The notes under the pieces: model-generated
The model's input: only the letters and a program-made list of their open reading frames with translations
Databases searched by the model: none
What the model was told of the DNA's origin: nothing
Origin: Undaria pinnatifida
Lineage: Eukaryota > Sar > Phaeophyceae > Laminariales > Alariaceae
Assembly (NCBI GenBank): GCA_012845835.1
Contig: JABAKD010000021.1
Location: 10,609,199 to 10,673,198, forward strand
Length of the DNA: 64,000 nt
Direction of reading: 5' to 3'
Made by a program: the position numbers and the translations under genes
In this document: one piece after another, positions 54,545 through 64,000 of the stretch
Layout: the number at the start of each line of letters is the position of its first letter
Numbering within the stretch: the stretch's first letter is position 1

Positions 54545-57500
54545 AAGCAGTATTACGCTGTCTAAGACGTCCCTTTTGGTTGCGCTGGTGGTGTCCGTTC
54601 TTGACAGCGTAATACTGTTCGTGGGCGTCATCGAATGGATGGGCGATGCACGGGTCGATGTTTTTCAGCCGGCGAATGGTGCCCATCGCGTGCCCGCCGG
54701 TGCCCATGTTAAACGCCGTCCTTGGCAGCGTAATACTGCTTATGGGCTGCCTCGAACGGGTAGGCGATGCCCGGCTCGATGTTCTTTAGCCGGCAAACAG
54801 GGCCCATCGCGCCCCCCCTGACGCCCTTGTTGCTCTTGTTGGGGCAGCCTCGACCAGAGCGACGAGGGCGCCGCGGGGGGCGCGATGGGCCCCGTTTGTC
54901 TGCTGAAAAACATGAAGGCGTGCTTCGCCTATCCATTGAGGAAGGCCCGCATGCAGTATTGCGTTGTCAAGGACGTCCCTGTTGGTTGAGCTGGTGGTGT
55001 CTGTTCTTGACAGCGCAATGCTGTTGGTGGGCCTCCTCGAATGGATGGGCGATGGACGGGTCGATGTTTTTCAGCCAGCAAATGGCGTCCATCGCGTCCC
55101 CCCTGGTGCCCTTGTTGAACGCCGTCCTTGGCATCGTAACACTGCGTATAGGCTTGCTCGATCGGGTAGGCGATACCCGGCTACTATGCCCGGCTCGATG
55201 TTCTGCAGCCGGCAAACAGGGCATATTACGCCCCTTTCGGCGCCCTTGTTGCTCTGGTTGGGGCAGCTTCGACCGGAGCGACAAGGGCGCCGCGGGGGAC
55301 GCGATGGGCCCCGTTTGTTGGCTGAAAAGCATGGAGCCGTGCTTCGCCTATCCATTGGGGAAGGCCCGCATGCACTGTTACGCTGTCAAGGACGTCCCTA
55401 TTGGTTGCGCTGGTGGTGTCCGTTCTTGGCAGCGTAATGCTGTTTGTGGGCGTAATCGAATGGATGGGCGATGCACGAGTCGATGTTTTTCAGCCGGCAA
55501 ATGGGGCCCATCGCGTCCCCCCTGGCGCCCTTGTCGAACGCCGTCCTTGGCAGCGTAATACTGCTTGTGAGGTTTTGCGAACGGATATTGGATGCATGGC
55601 TCGATGTTCTGCAGCCGGCAATCGGGGCCTATCGCGCCCCCCGTGGCGCCCTTGTTGCTCTGGTTGGGGCAGCCACCAGAGCGACGAGGGCGCCAGGGGT
55701 GACGCGATGATCTCGGTTTTCCGGCTGAAAGACATGGTGCCGTGCATCGCCTATCCATTCGAGAGAGGCCGCAAGCAGCATTACGCTGCCAAGAACGGAC
55801 ACCACCAGAGCAACAAGGGCGCCAAGGAGGACGCGATAGGCCCTGTTTGCCGGGTGACCAATCATGGAGCCATGCATCGCCTATCCATTCGAGTAGGCCC
55901 ACAAAGCAGTATGCCGCTGTCAAGGACGCCCCTTTTGGTTGCGCTGGTGGTGTCCGTTCTTGACAGGTTAATGCTGTTTGTGGGCGTAATCGAATGGATG
56001 GGCGATGGACGGGCCGATGTTTTTCAGCCGGCGAATGGGGCCCATCGCGTCCCCCCTGGCGCCCTTGTTGAACGCCGTCCTTGGCAGCGTAATACTGCTT
56101 GTGAGGTTTTGCGAGCGGATATTGGATGCTCGGCTCGATGTTCTGCAGCCGGCAAACGGTGCCCATCGCGTTCCCCCTGGCGCCGTTGTTGCTCTTGTCG
56201 GGGCAGCCACCAGAGCGACGAGGGCGCCAGGGGTGACGCGACGGGCTCGGTTTTCCGGCTGAAAGGCATGGTGCCGTGCATCGCCTATCCATTCGAGGGA
56301 TGCCACAGACAGCATTACGCTGCCAAGAACGGACACCACCAGAGCAACAAGGGCGCCAAGGAGGACGCGATGGGCCCTGTTTGCCGGGTGACCAATCATG
56401 GAGCCATGCGTCGCCTATCCATTCGAGTAGGCCCACAAAGCAGTATGCCGCTGTCAAGGACGCCCCTTTTGGTTGCGCTGGTGGTGTCCGTACTTGGCAG
56501 CGTAATGCTGTTTGTGGGCGTAATCGAATGGATGGGCGGTGGACGGGCCGATGTTTTTCAGCCGGCGAATGGGGCCCATCGCGCCCCTCCTGGCGCCCTT
56601 GTTGAACGCCGTCCTTGGCAGCGTAACACTGCTTGTGAGGTTTTGCGAACGGATATTCGATGCACGGATCGATTGTTCTTCAACCGGCAAACGGGGCCCA
56701 TCGCGCCTCCCCTGGCGCCGTTGTTGCTCTCGTTGGGGCAGCCCCAACCAGAGCGACAAGGGCGCCGCGGGGGACGCGATGGGCTCCATTTGTTGGCCGA
56801 AAAGCATGGGGCCGTGCTCCGCCTATCCATTGGGGAAGGCCCGCATGCACTGTTACGCTGTCAAGGACTTCCCTTTTGGTTGCGCTGGTGGTGTCCGTTC
56901 TTGGCAGCGTAATGCTGTTTGTGGGCGTAATCGAATGGATGGGCGATGCATGAGTCGATGTTTTTCAGCCGACAAATGGGGCCCATCGCGTCCCCTCTGG
57001 CGCCCTTGTCGAACGCCGTCCTTGGCAGCGTAATACTGCTTGTGAGGTTTTGCGAACGGATATTGGATGCATGGCTCGATGTTCTGCAGCCGGCAATCGG
57101 GGCCTATCGCGCCCCCCGTGGCGCCCTTGTTGCTCTGGTTGGGGCAGCCACCAGAGCGATGAGGGCGCCAGGGGTGACGCGATGATCTCGGTTTTCCGGC
57201 TGAAAGACATGGTGCCGTGCATCGCCTATCCATTCGAGAGAGGCCGCAAGCAGCATTACGCTGCCAAGAACGGACACCACCAGAGCAACAAGGGCGCCAA
57301 GGAGGACGCGATGGGCCCTGTTTGCCGGGTGACCAATCATGGAGCCATGCATCGCCTATCCATTCGAGTAGGCCCACAAAGCAGTATGCCGCTGTCAAGG
57401 ACGCCCCTTTTGGTTGCGCTGGTGGTGTCCGTTTTTGACAGGTTAATGCTGTTTGTGGGCGTAATCGAATGGATGGGCGATGGACGGGCCAATGTTTTTC

Positions 57501-58098
57501 AGCCGGCGAATGGGGCCCATCGCGTCCCCCCTGGCGCCCCTGTTGAACGCCGTCCTTGGCAGCGTAATACTGCTTGTGAGGTTTTGTGAACGGATATTGG
57601 ATGCTCGGCTCGATGTTCTGCAGCCGGCAAACGGTGCCCATCGCGTTCCCCCTGGCGCCGTTGTTGCTCTTGTTGGGGCAGCCACCAGAGCGACGAGGGC
57701 GCCAGGGGTGACGCGACGGGCTCGGTTTTCCGGCTGAAAGACATGGTGCTGTGCATCGCCTATCCATTGGAGGGATGCCGCAGACAGCATTACGCTGCCA
57801 AGAACCGACACCACCAGAGCAACAAGGGCGACGGGGAGGACACGATGGGCCCTGTTTGCCGGGTGACCAATCATGGAGCCATGCGTCGCCTATCCATTCG
57901 AGTAGGCCCACAAAGCAGCATTCCGCTGCTAAGAACGCCGTCCTTGGCAGCGTAATACTGCTTGTGGGCCTCCTCGAGTGGCTAGGCGATGCACGGGTCG
58001 ATGTTTTTCGGCGGGCAAACGGGACCCATCGCGTCCCCCCTGCGCCCTGGTTTCTCTCGTGGCGACCACAAGCAGTATTACGCTGCCAAGAACGTGTG
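54545..58098. repeat. Strand-alternating modular array with a shared peptide pattern
   Basis: About 3.5 kb built from modules of roughly 130-180 bp. In either orientation each module encodes GARGDAMGPVCRLKNIEP, x-IAYPFE, then AHKQYYAAKxG, with forms such as CIAYPFEGCHRQHYAAKNG on plus and SIAHPFDYAHKQHYAAKYG on minus. Sense and antisense modules alternate. A 534-bp higher-order unit repeats (starts near 55471, 56005, 56539), and a 1475-bp block repeats (55471 and 56946). Modules change frame relative to one another, so the frames of 359, 428 and 503 codons across it are mosaics of modules read in different phases. The peptide is conserved better than chance within each module. This is either the decayed remains of a gene for a repeat protein or a satellite derived from one. 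No known family recognised. Confidence 0.8.
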
Positions 58099-58189
58099 GG
58101 GACGCCGCTCGCGCAGAGAAACTTGCCGCTGACCAACACCTCACGATCTGCTAGGGGACGAGAGGAAGCTTGACAGGGAGGTTGTTCCT

Positions 58190-58830
58190 CTCAAGTTCGC
58201 ACTGCACCGTGGCATGGAAAGAGTGAAAAGGGCCAGAGCCTCACTTCTGCGAGTCGATGAAGCCACTGAGGAGTGTCACGGCCGGCTCGAGGCCGCACAC
58301 ACGCGCTACGGTATAGCGTGCAAGACCCTTGAGTAGGAGCAGGCGGCCTTGAATCGGACCGAAGCGGGGGTGGGACTTTACGATAAGATACAGCGGTCGA
58401 ATCGAGCGTTGCAGCATGCTTGGCTTGTGCTGCATGTAGTGAGAGTAGGTTGATGGCGAGCCCGTCAACTACGTTTACTGGCGGCAACTGTATGCCTACA
58501 GTTATAGCGCAGTTCAGCTTCAAGTTCAAGGTTCCTACGACAAGACCTTCTTCACTGTACCATCACCGATCGTAACAAATTGTTGGCCTATAGGGGACCC
58601 CCGGCGATTGAGCACGTGCTCAGGATATCCTGTCATATGGTTGATAGCCGCGCTGTCACGCACCCAAACATTTTTATCCGGCAATGTTACTCGTGTAGCA
58701 GCAGCCGTCTGTCTAACAAAATCATGATCAGGCTCGCCTTGGGCCACACAATGCGCCGTTTGAAGACTTATAGCAACTTGCGAGCGAACACTTTTTGCGG
58801 GCGGAAATTGCCTCTACCAAGACCACCGAG
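58190..58830 (-). mobile_element. Copia-type (Ty1/Copia) retrotransposon fragment, broken
   Basis: A minus-strand stretch shows the Copia protease region (an HMTG and an IGDGT box, W-x-x-DS layout) followed by a region like the start of the pol linker. No integrase, reverse transcriptase or LTRs were seen. It is an isolated fossil piece, broken in several places and probably old. A CTG microsatellite lies just beyond it. Confidence 0.6.
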
Positions 58831-58896
58831 GCCGGCTCCGTGCCATTCTGCTTGCCACTGTTTTTGGCCAACACCACTCCACGCTCCTCCATGCGG

Positions 58897-58899
<3 letters not shown>

Positions 58900-58941
<42 letters not shown>
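58900..58941. repeat. CTG microsatellite, about 14 units
   Basis: An uninterrupted CTG run that gives rise to poly-Leu or poly-Cys frames. Confidence 0.95.
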
Positions 58942-59429
58942 AAGCGAGTACTGATGCGACCATTGCTGCTGGCTAGATCCTCTGTTCCCCCATCCTCTTC
59001 TTTCCATACCGTCCAGCCGCTTGAAGCTCACTTCTTACATTCCGCTCCATCTCGCAACCCACCCCCGCACTGTCGCGTATCCGAGCGGCTTGCTCTTCTT
59101 CCATCACCTTCATCGAGAGCGGGGTCGCGCGTCCGACCAAACTTGCATAACTCCAAATCTTTCTTCCATCGTTTCCTCTATATTTGCAAAGTGGGGACCG
59201 CTCTAACTGCTGCGCCTAGCCCACGACGTCTCGACATCTTTCTCGCTAGCGTGATCGAGAGTTTGAGGCTTGTCAAGTCTTTTGCAGTCAGGCCAGGTTA
59301 ACAGCACCCACGATCATGGTTGAAAGAACTCTGGATGTACAATCGTCAGCGAGAGAGCAGAGTGGAGGCGTTTACCTCAGTCATCGAGACGTCGATTCGT
59401 CACGGCAGTTACGGAAATATACAAGTCCC
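58942..59429. other. No gene recognised
   Basis: C/T-rich DNA with a plus-strand frame (SSSFHTVQPLEAHFLHSAPS) that has no supporting splice sites. Confidence 0.35.
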
Positions 59430-59775
59430 CGGGGAAAAATGCCTTCCATCTACTATACGTATTCCACGGCACGAGGACACCTCACAGCCTTACTCCGAGC
59501 ATACTCAACAAGGGACAACCCAGAGAATATATGTGTGGACTGTTCTGTTGCAATTCATTCCTGGTACCACTGCTGTGCATAAAACCTTGCCGCAGCTGCG
59601 GGGAAAACATGCCTCCCATCTACTATACGTATTCCACTGCAAAAGACTGTGCGACACCTCACACCCTTTCTCCGAGCATACCCAACAAATGACGACCCAG
59701 AGAATGTGTTGACTGTTCTGTTGCAACCTATTCCTGGTACCACTGCTGTGCATAAGAGCTTACCGCAGCTGCAGC
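59430..59775 (+). repeat. Tandem duplication, 170-bp unit
   Basis: GCCTTCCATCTACTATACGT at 59441 and GCCTCCCATCTACTATACGT at 59611 are 170 bases apart. Both units also share CACCTCACAGCC/CCTCACACCC, CGAGCATACNCAACAA, ACTGTTCTGTTGCAA and CCTGGTACCACTGCTGTGC. A third start is present at 59757. Confidence 0.85.
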
Positions 59776-60175
59776 TTTCATGTACCCGGCGCATAAGCAT
59801 TCGGGTTCAACGTGAATTTTCAAGCTACTGTTTGTTGTGCTCAGTGTTCAGCACCTCTCATGCGTGCAGCAGTCCTCCGTTTACTACGGTACTGCTCACT
59901 ACGTACCTGGTAGCAGTACAAAAAAACACCTATTCCCCGGGGGTACAAAACATACAACCGCATCACAGGTACATGAGACGTGATGAACAAAAACACTCTA
60001 CAGCAACATAGCAGTACGCGACAGCACTTTCGAATTTGGCATTTAAAACTACTCTACAGGCTCGAGTTGTAGACAGAAAATTGAGCATGGCGTATTTTTT
60101 GTGCTGAAAATAGTGAAGGGTACACAAGAATTCCAGCCTGGTCAGGAATAAGATATCCTTAGGCCACTGTTTATG

Positions 60176-60645
60176 GAAAAACGAATCTTGATCTTGTTTT
60201 CCGCCAGATACTCCGTTTCCAACGAATTTTAGTCAATTTTCCTCGCGGAGAGCACAAAACCGGCCGTTCTCTAAAAATGATTGTTTTAGCTATCTTCCAG
60301 GGCTTTCCGGCGAACCTACCCAATCCTACAGGGGCATATAACCCAATTTTACGGGCTGGGTAAAATTCGTCCAAGACGTCGAAAATCCCGTTATTTTCCA
60401 TATATATGGCCAAGATACGGAAAATTAGTGTTTTTTCGCGGATGTTTATTCCCTTTTTTTTTAATAATCAACAAGTAATCCCTTGTAGCAACGGATAAGT
60501 TCGCTGGAAACCCCAGGAAGAAAGCCCGAACATTTTTGTTCGAGAGATTTGCTTGTTTAAGCCCTCAGCGAGGGAGTTTGCGTTAAATACTTAGGAAAGG
60601 GAAATCTGGAAAAAATACAAGACCAAGATTTGTTTTTCGATAAAG
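60176..60645. repeat. Imperfect inverted repeat, about 90-bp arms
   Basis: GAAAAACGAATCTTGATCTT followed by TCCGCCAGATACTCCGTTTCC on the left is mirrored by CCAGATTTCCCTTTCC and AAGACCAAGATTTG on the right. The loop is about 300 bases. It could be a decayed MITE. It is AT-richer than its surroundings. Confidence 0.55.
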
Positions 60646-60884
60646 ATTGACCTCGACTGGTGTCGCATATTCTGTGGGAGGTTTGCGCATTTGGGAAATT
60701 GACCATTGTTGGAATACTTCGGCAATAGTTTTGCGCAAAGCCTAAGGTTTTTCCGTCTGGCGTTTGCCATTTTTTTCAAAGTTGATTTGTTTGTTTCGGA
60801 TCTCCTCGGAAAATACGAAAATTTCCCGCTGTTCGGCCGGTGGCCAGTGATGTGTAACGTCTTCTCTGTCTATTATTTTCTTTT

Positions 60885-61245
60885 CTTTTGTTTTTTCCAA
60901 TTGAACTGAGTCTGACGTGGGTATGCGTAGGGATAGATACAACGTGTAATATATACGTGGTAGTCTTTTCTGGGTGGCAAGCGATGTAGTCGGTGTTTTC
61001 AGGCGCGAGTTGTGAAACGTATGTACCAGTGTGGACCTGGCACATCGTAGGCTGACTCCCGATTTCACTGTTTTATATTATCCTGGCGGAGTCATGAATT
61101 GCGTCAGCGATGATATATGCATGTACCACTTTTGTTTTTGTTCATGTGTTTTTCCATGGGGTATTCCTCTACTCCAGAATGACTGGAGCCTGTCCTGTGA
61201 CCACGGACTTGGTTATACGAGTTAATGTGAGAACAACAACAACGT
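60885..61245 (-). repeat. About 340-bp dispersed element with A-rich end, copy 3
   Basis: On the minus strand GTTGTTGTTGTTCTCAC precedes the body shared with 50030-50400 and 53775-54175. It ends in TTGGAAAAAACAAAAG. The interior differs from copy 1 by scattered substitutions. Confidence 0.7.
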
Positions 61246-62244
61246 AACAATTGCCGGTGCGTTTTGAGGTGCGATACGCTGTTGTTGTTGTGGCTGCTGT
61301 GTGGTGTGTTTGAGTGAGAGTACTACAACACCTCGCGCTGCAGCGACCACTCCAGCGGCGCCGAACCCCAACCGCCGCACAATAAAACGCAGCAGAGTAC
61401 GGCGAACCCTCTCGCGGCGTGCGTTTTGTGTTGGGCAAACCGCCCGCAGCAACAGCGGGCGGCAGCTTGCGTTTGCACAATATTAATAGCTAATGCACAG
61501 AGTGCTGGTAGTCGAATGTTATGATACGACACGCCTTATTGTTTCATGCGACGGTACCGCACAGTGTTGCGACGCACAACCCCCATTTTTTTTAGTGCAC
61601 ACAACCGGAGAAAGAAACAGAAACAGGAGCGCGCTGCTGCCGCCGTCCCGTTGCGCTGCTGCTGCTGTGTTGCTGTTGTTCGTTCTTCTGTGTCTCACGT
61701 CTCCATGCTTTGTTCCAAAAAATTAGGCTCCGGGTAGGTGACGGGTATCATATATAGATCTCACAGCTGAAGTGTTTTTTTTTTCATTTATTCAACTATA
61801 GGTACCTGGTACCGTAGGTATGTATCACCTACAACTGACGTTTTGATAGATTGGAGAAAAACCAAAGGCCCACAAGCAGTTGAGTTATTTGCAGTCTATA
61901 GCCCAAAAAGATCGAGAGGCCCAACGGAAGGCATCAGGTGTAATTTGGCAGTGTACAGCCCAAAAGGTGTTTTTTTTACCGGCCACAGTGAAGACCACAG
62001 GGAAGAACTTCGTGATGATGTTTGATGCCCTTCGTTAGTGTCCATTATCGGTGGGACGTCTATGGTCGTGGTGGGAAGCCGGAGCTTCTTTTCTTGGTGG
62101 GTGCGCTGTGATTGCGGTTGGTCGCTGGCCGTCCGAAATCTAATTTTCCGTGTTTGGTTGCAATCGCGTTTCGCGAAATGGCGCCGCATTCTTACGTCAT
62201 GTCGGATGACCAGTGACCAGATGCAAGGCATTTTTTATTATTTA
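61246..62244. other. No gene recognised
   Basis: GCC/GCT-rich parts (61320-61480, 61630-61685) and one TACCTGGTACC string at 61801. Frames are short. Possible exon-like text at 61850-62025 (GPQAVELFAVYSPKRSRGPT) has the internal repeat VYSPK and no splice support. Confidence 0.35.
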
Positions 62245-62525
62245 TTTTTTTTGCACACTTCTACTTTCCAGCTTCTGGACAAGCCGTGGTCACAGGTGTC
62301 GTCCCTTCTCCCCCCGGGTTCTTGCCTTCAATTTTTATCGGGCATAGGGTTCAGCAATCCCACTGCTGCTCGTCGATTTTTCATCGAGTGTTGTTGCTGA
62401 CTCACGCTCTCGCGCTTTCGAAAAAGTCCCCCCACGAATTTACACGAGTATGCACTCGGGGGGGCTCGAACTCGCGAAACTGACCTATACCAGGCTGGAG
62501 GATAACCTGATACGCCACCGGGGCG
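62245..62525 (-). mobile_element. tRNA-derived SINE, inverted copy
   Basis: The T run at 62245-62252 is its A tail. The body GAAGCTGGAAAGTAGAAGTG, TGACCACGGCTTGTCC and CGAAAGCGCGAGAGCGTG, then the head CGCCCCGGTGGCGTATCAGG (read on minus), match 11023-11324. The B-box-like GCGAGTTCGAGCCCC is intact. Confidence 0.8.
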
Positions 62526-62594
62526 ACCGGCTGATATGTTGACTGCTGACGGCAGGGAACATAAACGACTATGACCGAGTTGTTTTATGCTTGT

Positions 62595-62765
62595 TGTCGT
62601 TTGTTGCTGCTTGCTGTTTGCTGCTGCTGCTTGCTGCTTGCTGCTGCCTGCTGCTAAGATCTGGTACTGCTGCTGCAGCTGTACAACAGCGGTACACGTA
62701 TCGCTAACATGCCGAGCACCACCGCTAGGTGCTGCTGCTGCTGCAGTTGGACCACGGTGGTTTCA
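62595..62765. repeat. CTG/CTTGCTG microsatellite region
   Basis: GCTGCTTGCTGTTTGCTGC-type units with a near duplicate (TGCCGAGCACCACCGCTAGG and TGCCGAGCATCATGTGCTC) about 80 bases apart. Confidence 0.6.
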
Positions 62766-62869
62766 CATTTGTCGCTAAAGTGCCGAGCATCATGTGCTCT
62801 GCGTACACTAAAGACATGACCCGCCGGATACTTGCGACGAACGGATACACGCCAGTTTTGGGTCGGAAA

Positions 62870-63290
62870 TACTCGGATGGGTCCCGGGTACTAAGGTACC
62901 CCTGTACTTGGGTACCCGGGTACCTGCTATTTTACCCTGGAAACCCCTTGGAAAGCAACTTTTCATCCCGTTAATACGTTGCCTGGGCAGTACCATGCGT
63001 AAATTTAACTGTACCCGTATTTTGTTTGGGGGTATGATGTATGATGGGTGTGTGAGACATCAATTACAATAATAACTCCTTGGAAAACATGCGCGATATA
63101 CTGCACATAGGATGTGTTTTAGGGGATGATAATTTCCATCCCCGGGTTTTGCAGGAGTATTGGGTACCCGGGTACCCGGATACCCGGGGACCAAATACCT
63201 GGCGGGTACGAAGTGCTATTCGTACCTGTGACGGGTATTGGCAAGCAGGGTATTACTCGCGAGTACACGGGTAGGTTGCAAAGGGGTAAC
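62870..63290. repeat. GGGTACCCGGGTACCC palindrome-rich region
   Basis: Two clusters (about 62880-62935 and 63155-63285) of GGTACCCGGGTACC-type strings resemble the subterminal regions of hAT-like elements. CAGTTTTGGGTCGG at 62851 could be a left terminus, but no matching right end or target duplication was found. Confidence 0.4.
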
Positions 63291-63490
63291 TACTCCAACG
63301 TACCACCTTTGGCTTTCTCGCTCCGCTTCCGGGGCTCCCCTTTTAGGCAAACACGTCAGGAGACGGAATTTTTGGCCTGTGACGGACGGCCGTCTAGACG
63401 TTAACATATTAGTTTAGTTGTAGCGAGGGGATCGTCAAGGTGAGACTGACAGCGCCTAACACTGCCTTCTCGTGACGTCTTCGCTTTTAG

Positions 63491-63658
63491 GACGGCAGTG
63501 CTCGTCCTGCTGGTGGCCGTCTGCATAGCCCTCTCGGGGGTCCCCAGGCCTCCTAGCGGTGCTTCCCCGACGGAGTGGATAACATTCTGCTCCGCGGCTC
63601 TGGGGGTTGGTCGACTCATGGACCACTTCGAAGGGTTCGCGTCTTCGCTGGCAGCCAT
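63491..63658 (+). CDS. Exon of a membrane protein, partial
   Basis: It lies between a CTTCGCTTTTAG acceptor and a GCCAT|GTGAGC donor. It reads TAVLVLLVAVCIALSGVPRP, PSGASPTEWITFCSAALGVG, RLMDHFEGFASSLAA. The first part is a strongly hydrophobic helix followed by a short Pro-rich loop and a second mildly hydrophobic segment. A preceding exon may end at the GTCAAG|GTGAGA donor at about 63440, which is in compatible phase (RGSSR then TAVL). The rest of the gene lies beyond the window or was not recognised. No family assignment. Confidence 0.5.
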
Positions 63659-63869
63659 GTGAGCAAACAGCTAGCGATGTTCTAGGGGATTCAGAGGGAG
63701 GAAATGTCGATTACCTCATACTATTAATAGTGACGGTTGTAAAAGTTGATGTATTTCGAACGTTCAGCGTCGCCCACACAGGGGTGAGCCCGGGGGGCTG
63801 CCATGGTAGGCGATGTGTTCGAAGTGCGACGAATGGAGGTGTACGACCCGCGCGCTGCATGATGATACG

Positions 63870-64000
63870 GTAGTGGTCCCTCTACAGCGCCTGTATGTGC
63901 AAACCGGAAATGCTGGCACTATAGGAGTAACCAGCACTACTCCGCATGCCGCCACCACTGATTGTTCTCATATCATATGGGCCAAGCGATTTCGCAGGCG
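63870..64000 (+). repeat. Start of the GGCGCTATAGCGGGC minisatellite, second locus
   Basis: CTCTACAGCGCCTGTATGTG, CACTATAGGAGTAACCAGC and TCATATGGGCCAAGCG correspond to 28965-29085. The array runs off the window. Confidence 0.65.

Noticed and set aside
54545-58098. CRISPR array
   Set aside because: The repeats are long, diverged and in both orientations, with no uniform spacers, and the genome is eukaryotic.
55378-58139. Long single proteins of 359, 428 and 503 codons across the modular array
   Set aside because: Within each frame the modules are read in different phases and both orientations, so the frames are not one evolving protein.

Overview
The window looks like nuclear DNA of an intron-rich eukaryote with low gene density. 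A brown alga or another photosynthetic stramenopile is my best guess. The reasons are small exons, introns of 1-3 kb packed with microsatellites, GT-AG plus occasional GC-AG introns, genes on alternating strands, and many short transposon relics. This assignment is an inference, because no organism-specific gene is present. There is no prokaryotic operon, CRISPR array, rRNA or convincing tRNA gene.

Genes, left to right. (1) 3404-5580 (+): four exons of the FAD/NAD(P)-binding C-terminal half of a ferric reductase/NADPH oxidase-type enzyme; the membrane half should lie upstream but was not resolved. (2) 14986-21719 (-): a seven-exon, roughly 770-residue protein with a long disordered N-terminus, an F-box/BC-box-like helix and a row of cysteine-type leucine-rich repeats, probably a ubiquitin-ligase substrate receptor. 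(3) 27585-32729 (+): a complete four-exon gene for a 126-residue mL53-like mitochondrial ribosomal protein, with a 31-nt micro-exon and a 2.8-kb last intron that houses two DNA transposons. (4) 33888-35546 (-): a long disordered-protein exon. (5) 36747-37504 (-): the last two exons of an unknown membrane protein, joined by a GC-AG intron. (6) 39836-40009 (-): an orphan terminal exon. (7) 47038-48978 (-) and 49469-49614 (+): a divergent pair, a multi-pass membrane protein and a small basic protein, sharing about 490 bp of upstream DNA. (8) 63491-63658 (+): one exon of a membrane protein at the right edge. These genes have unrelated cellular roles and form no obvious pathway.

Mobile DNA. Three near-identical PIF/Harbinger-like elements (30228-31038, 52092-52903, 52904-53689) have GGGCCC termini and TAA-type target duplications. 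A 1.09-kb hAT element (31216-32307) has recognisable termini, a near-perfect 8-bp duplication and an internal palindrome in which each arm encodes a BED-type zinc finger. A tRNA-derived SINE family is present in four places. There are also several unnamed short families: one with C-rich 3' ends (about ten copies), one palindromic family around GGGGACAAAATTACTTGG, one with 20-bp ends containing GCTACGATAGAGG, and one of about 340 bp with an A-rich end (three copies). A decayed Copia-type fragment lies at about 58190-58830.

Tandem DNA. The most unusual structure is a 3.5-kb array (54545-58098). Its modules occur in both orientations yet encode one shared peptide pattern. Other arrays include a 200-bp satellite at 40190-41300, hexanucleotide fields at 2660-3390, 15170-16330, 19545-19780 and 30015-31190, and minisatellites at 6045-6370, 28940-29360 and 63870-64000. 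Much of the remaining sequence is simple repeat or has no recognisable content.
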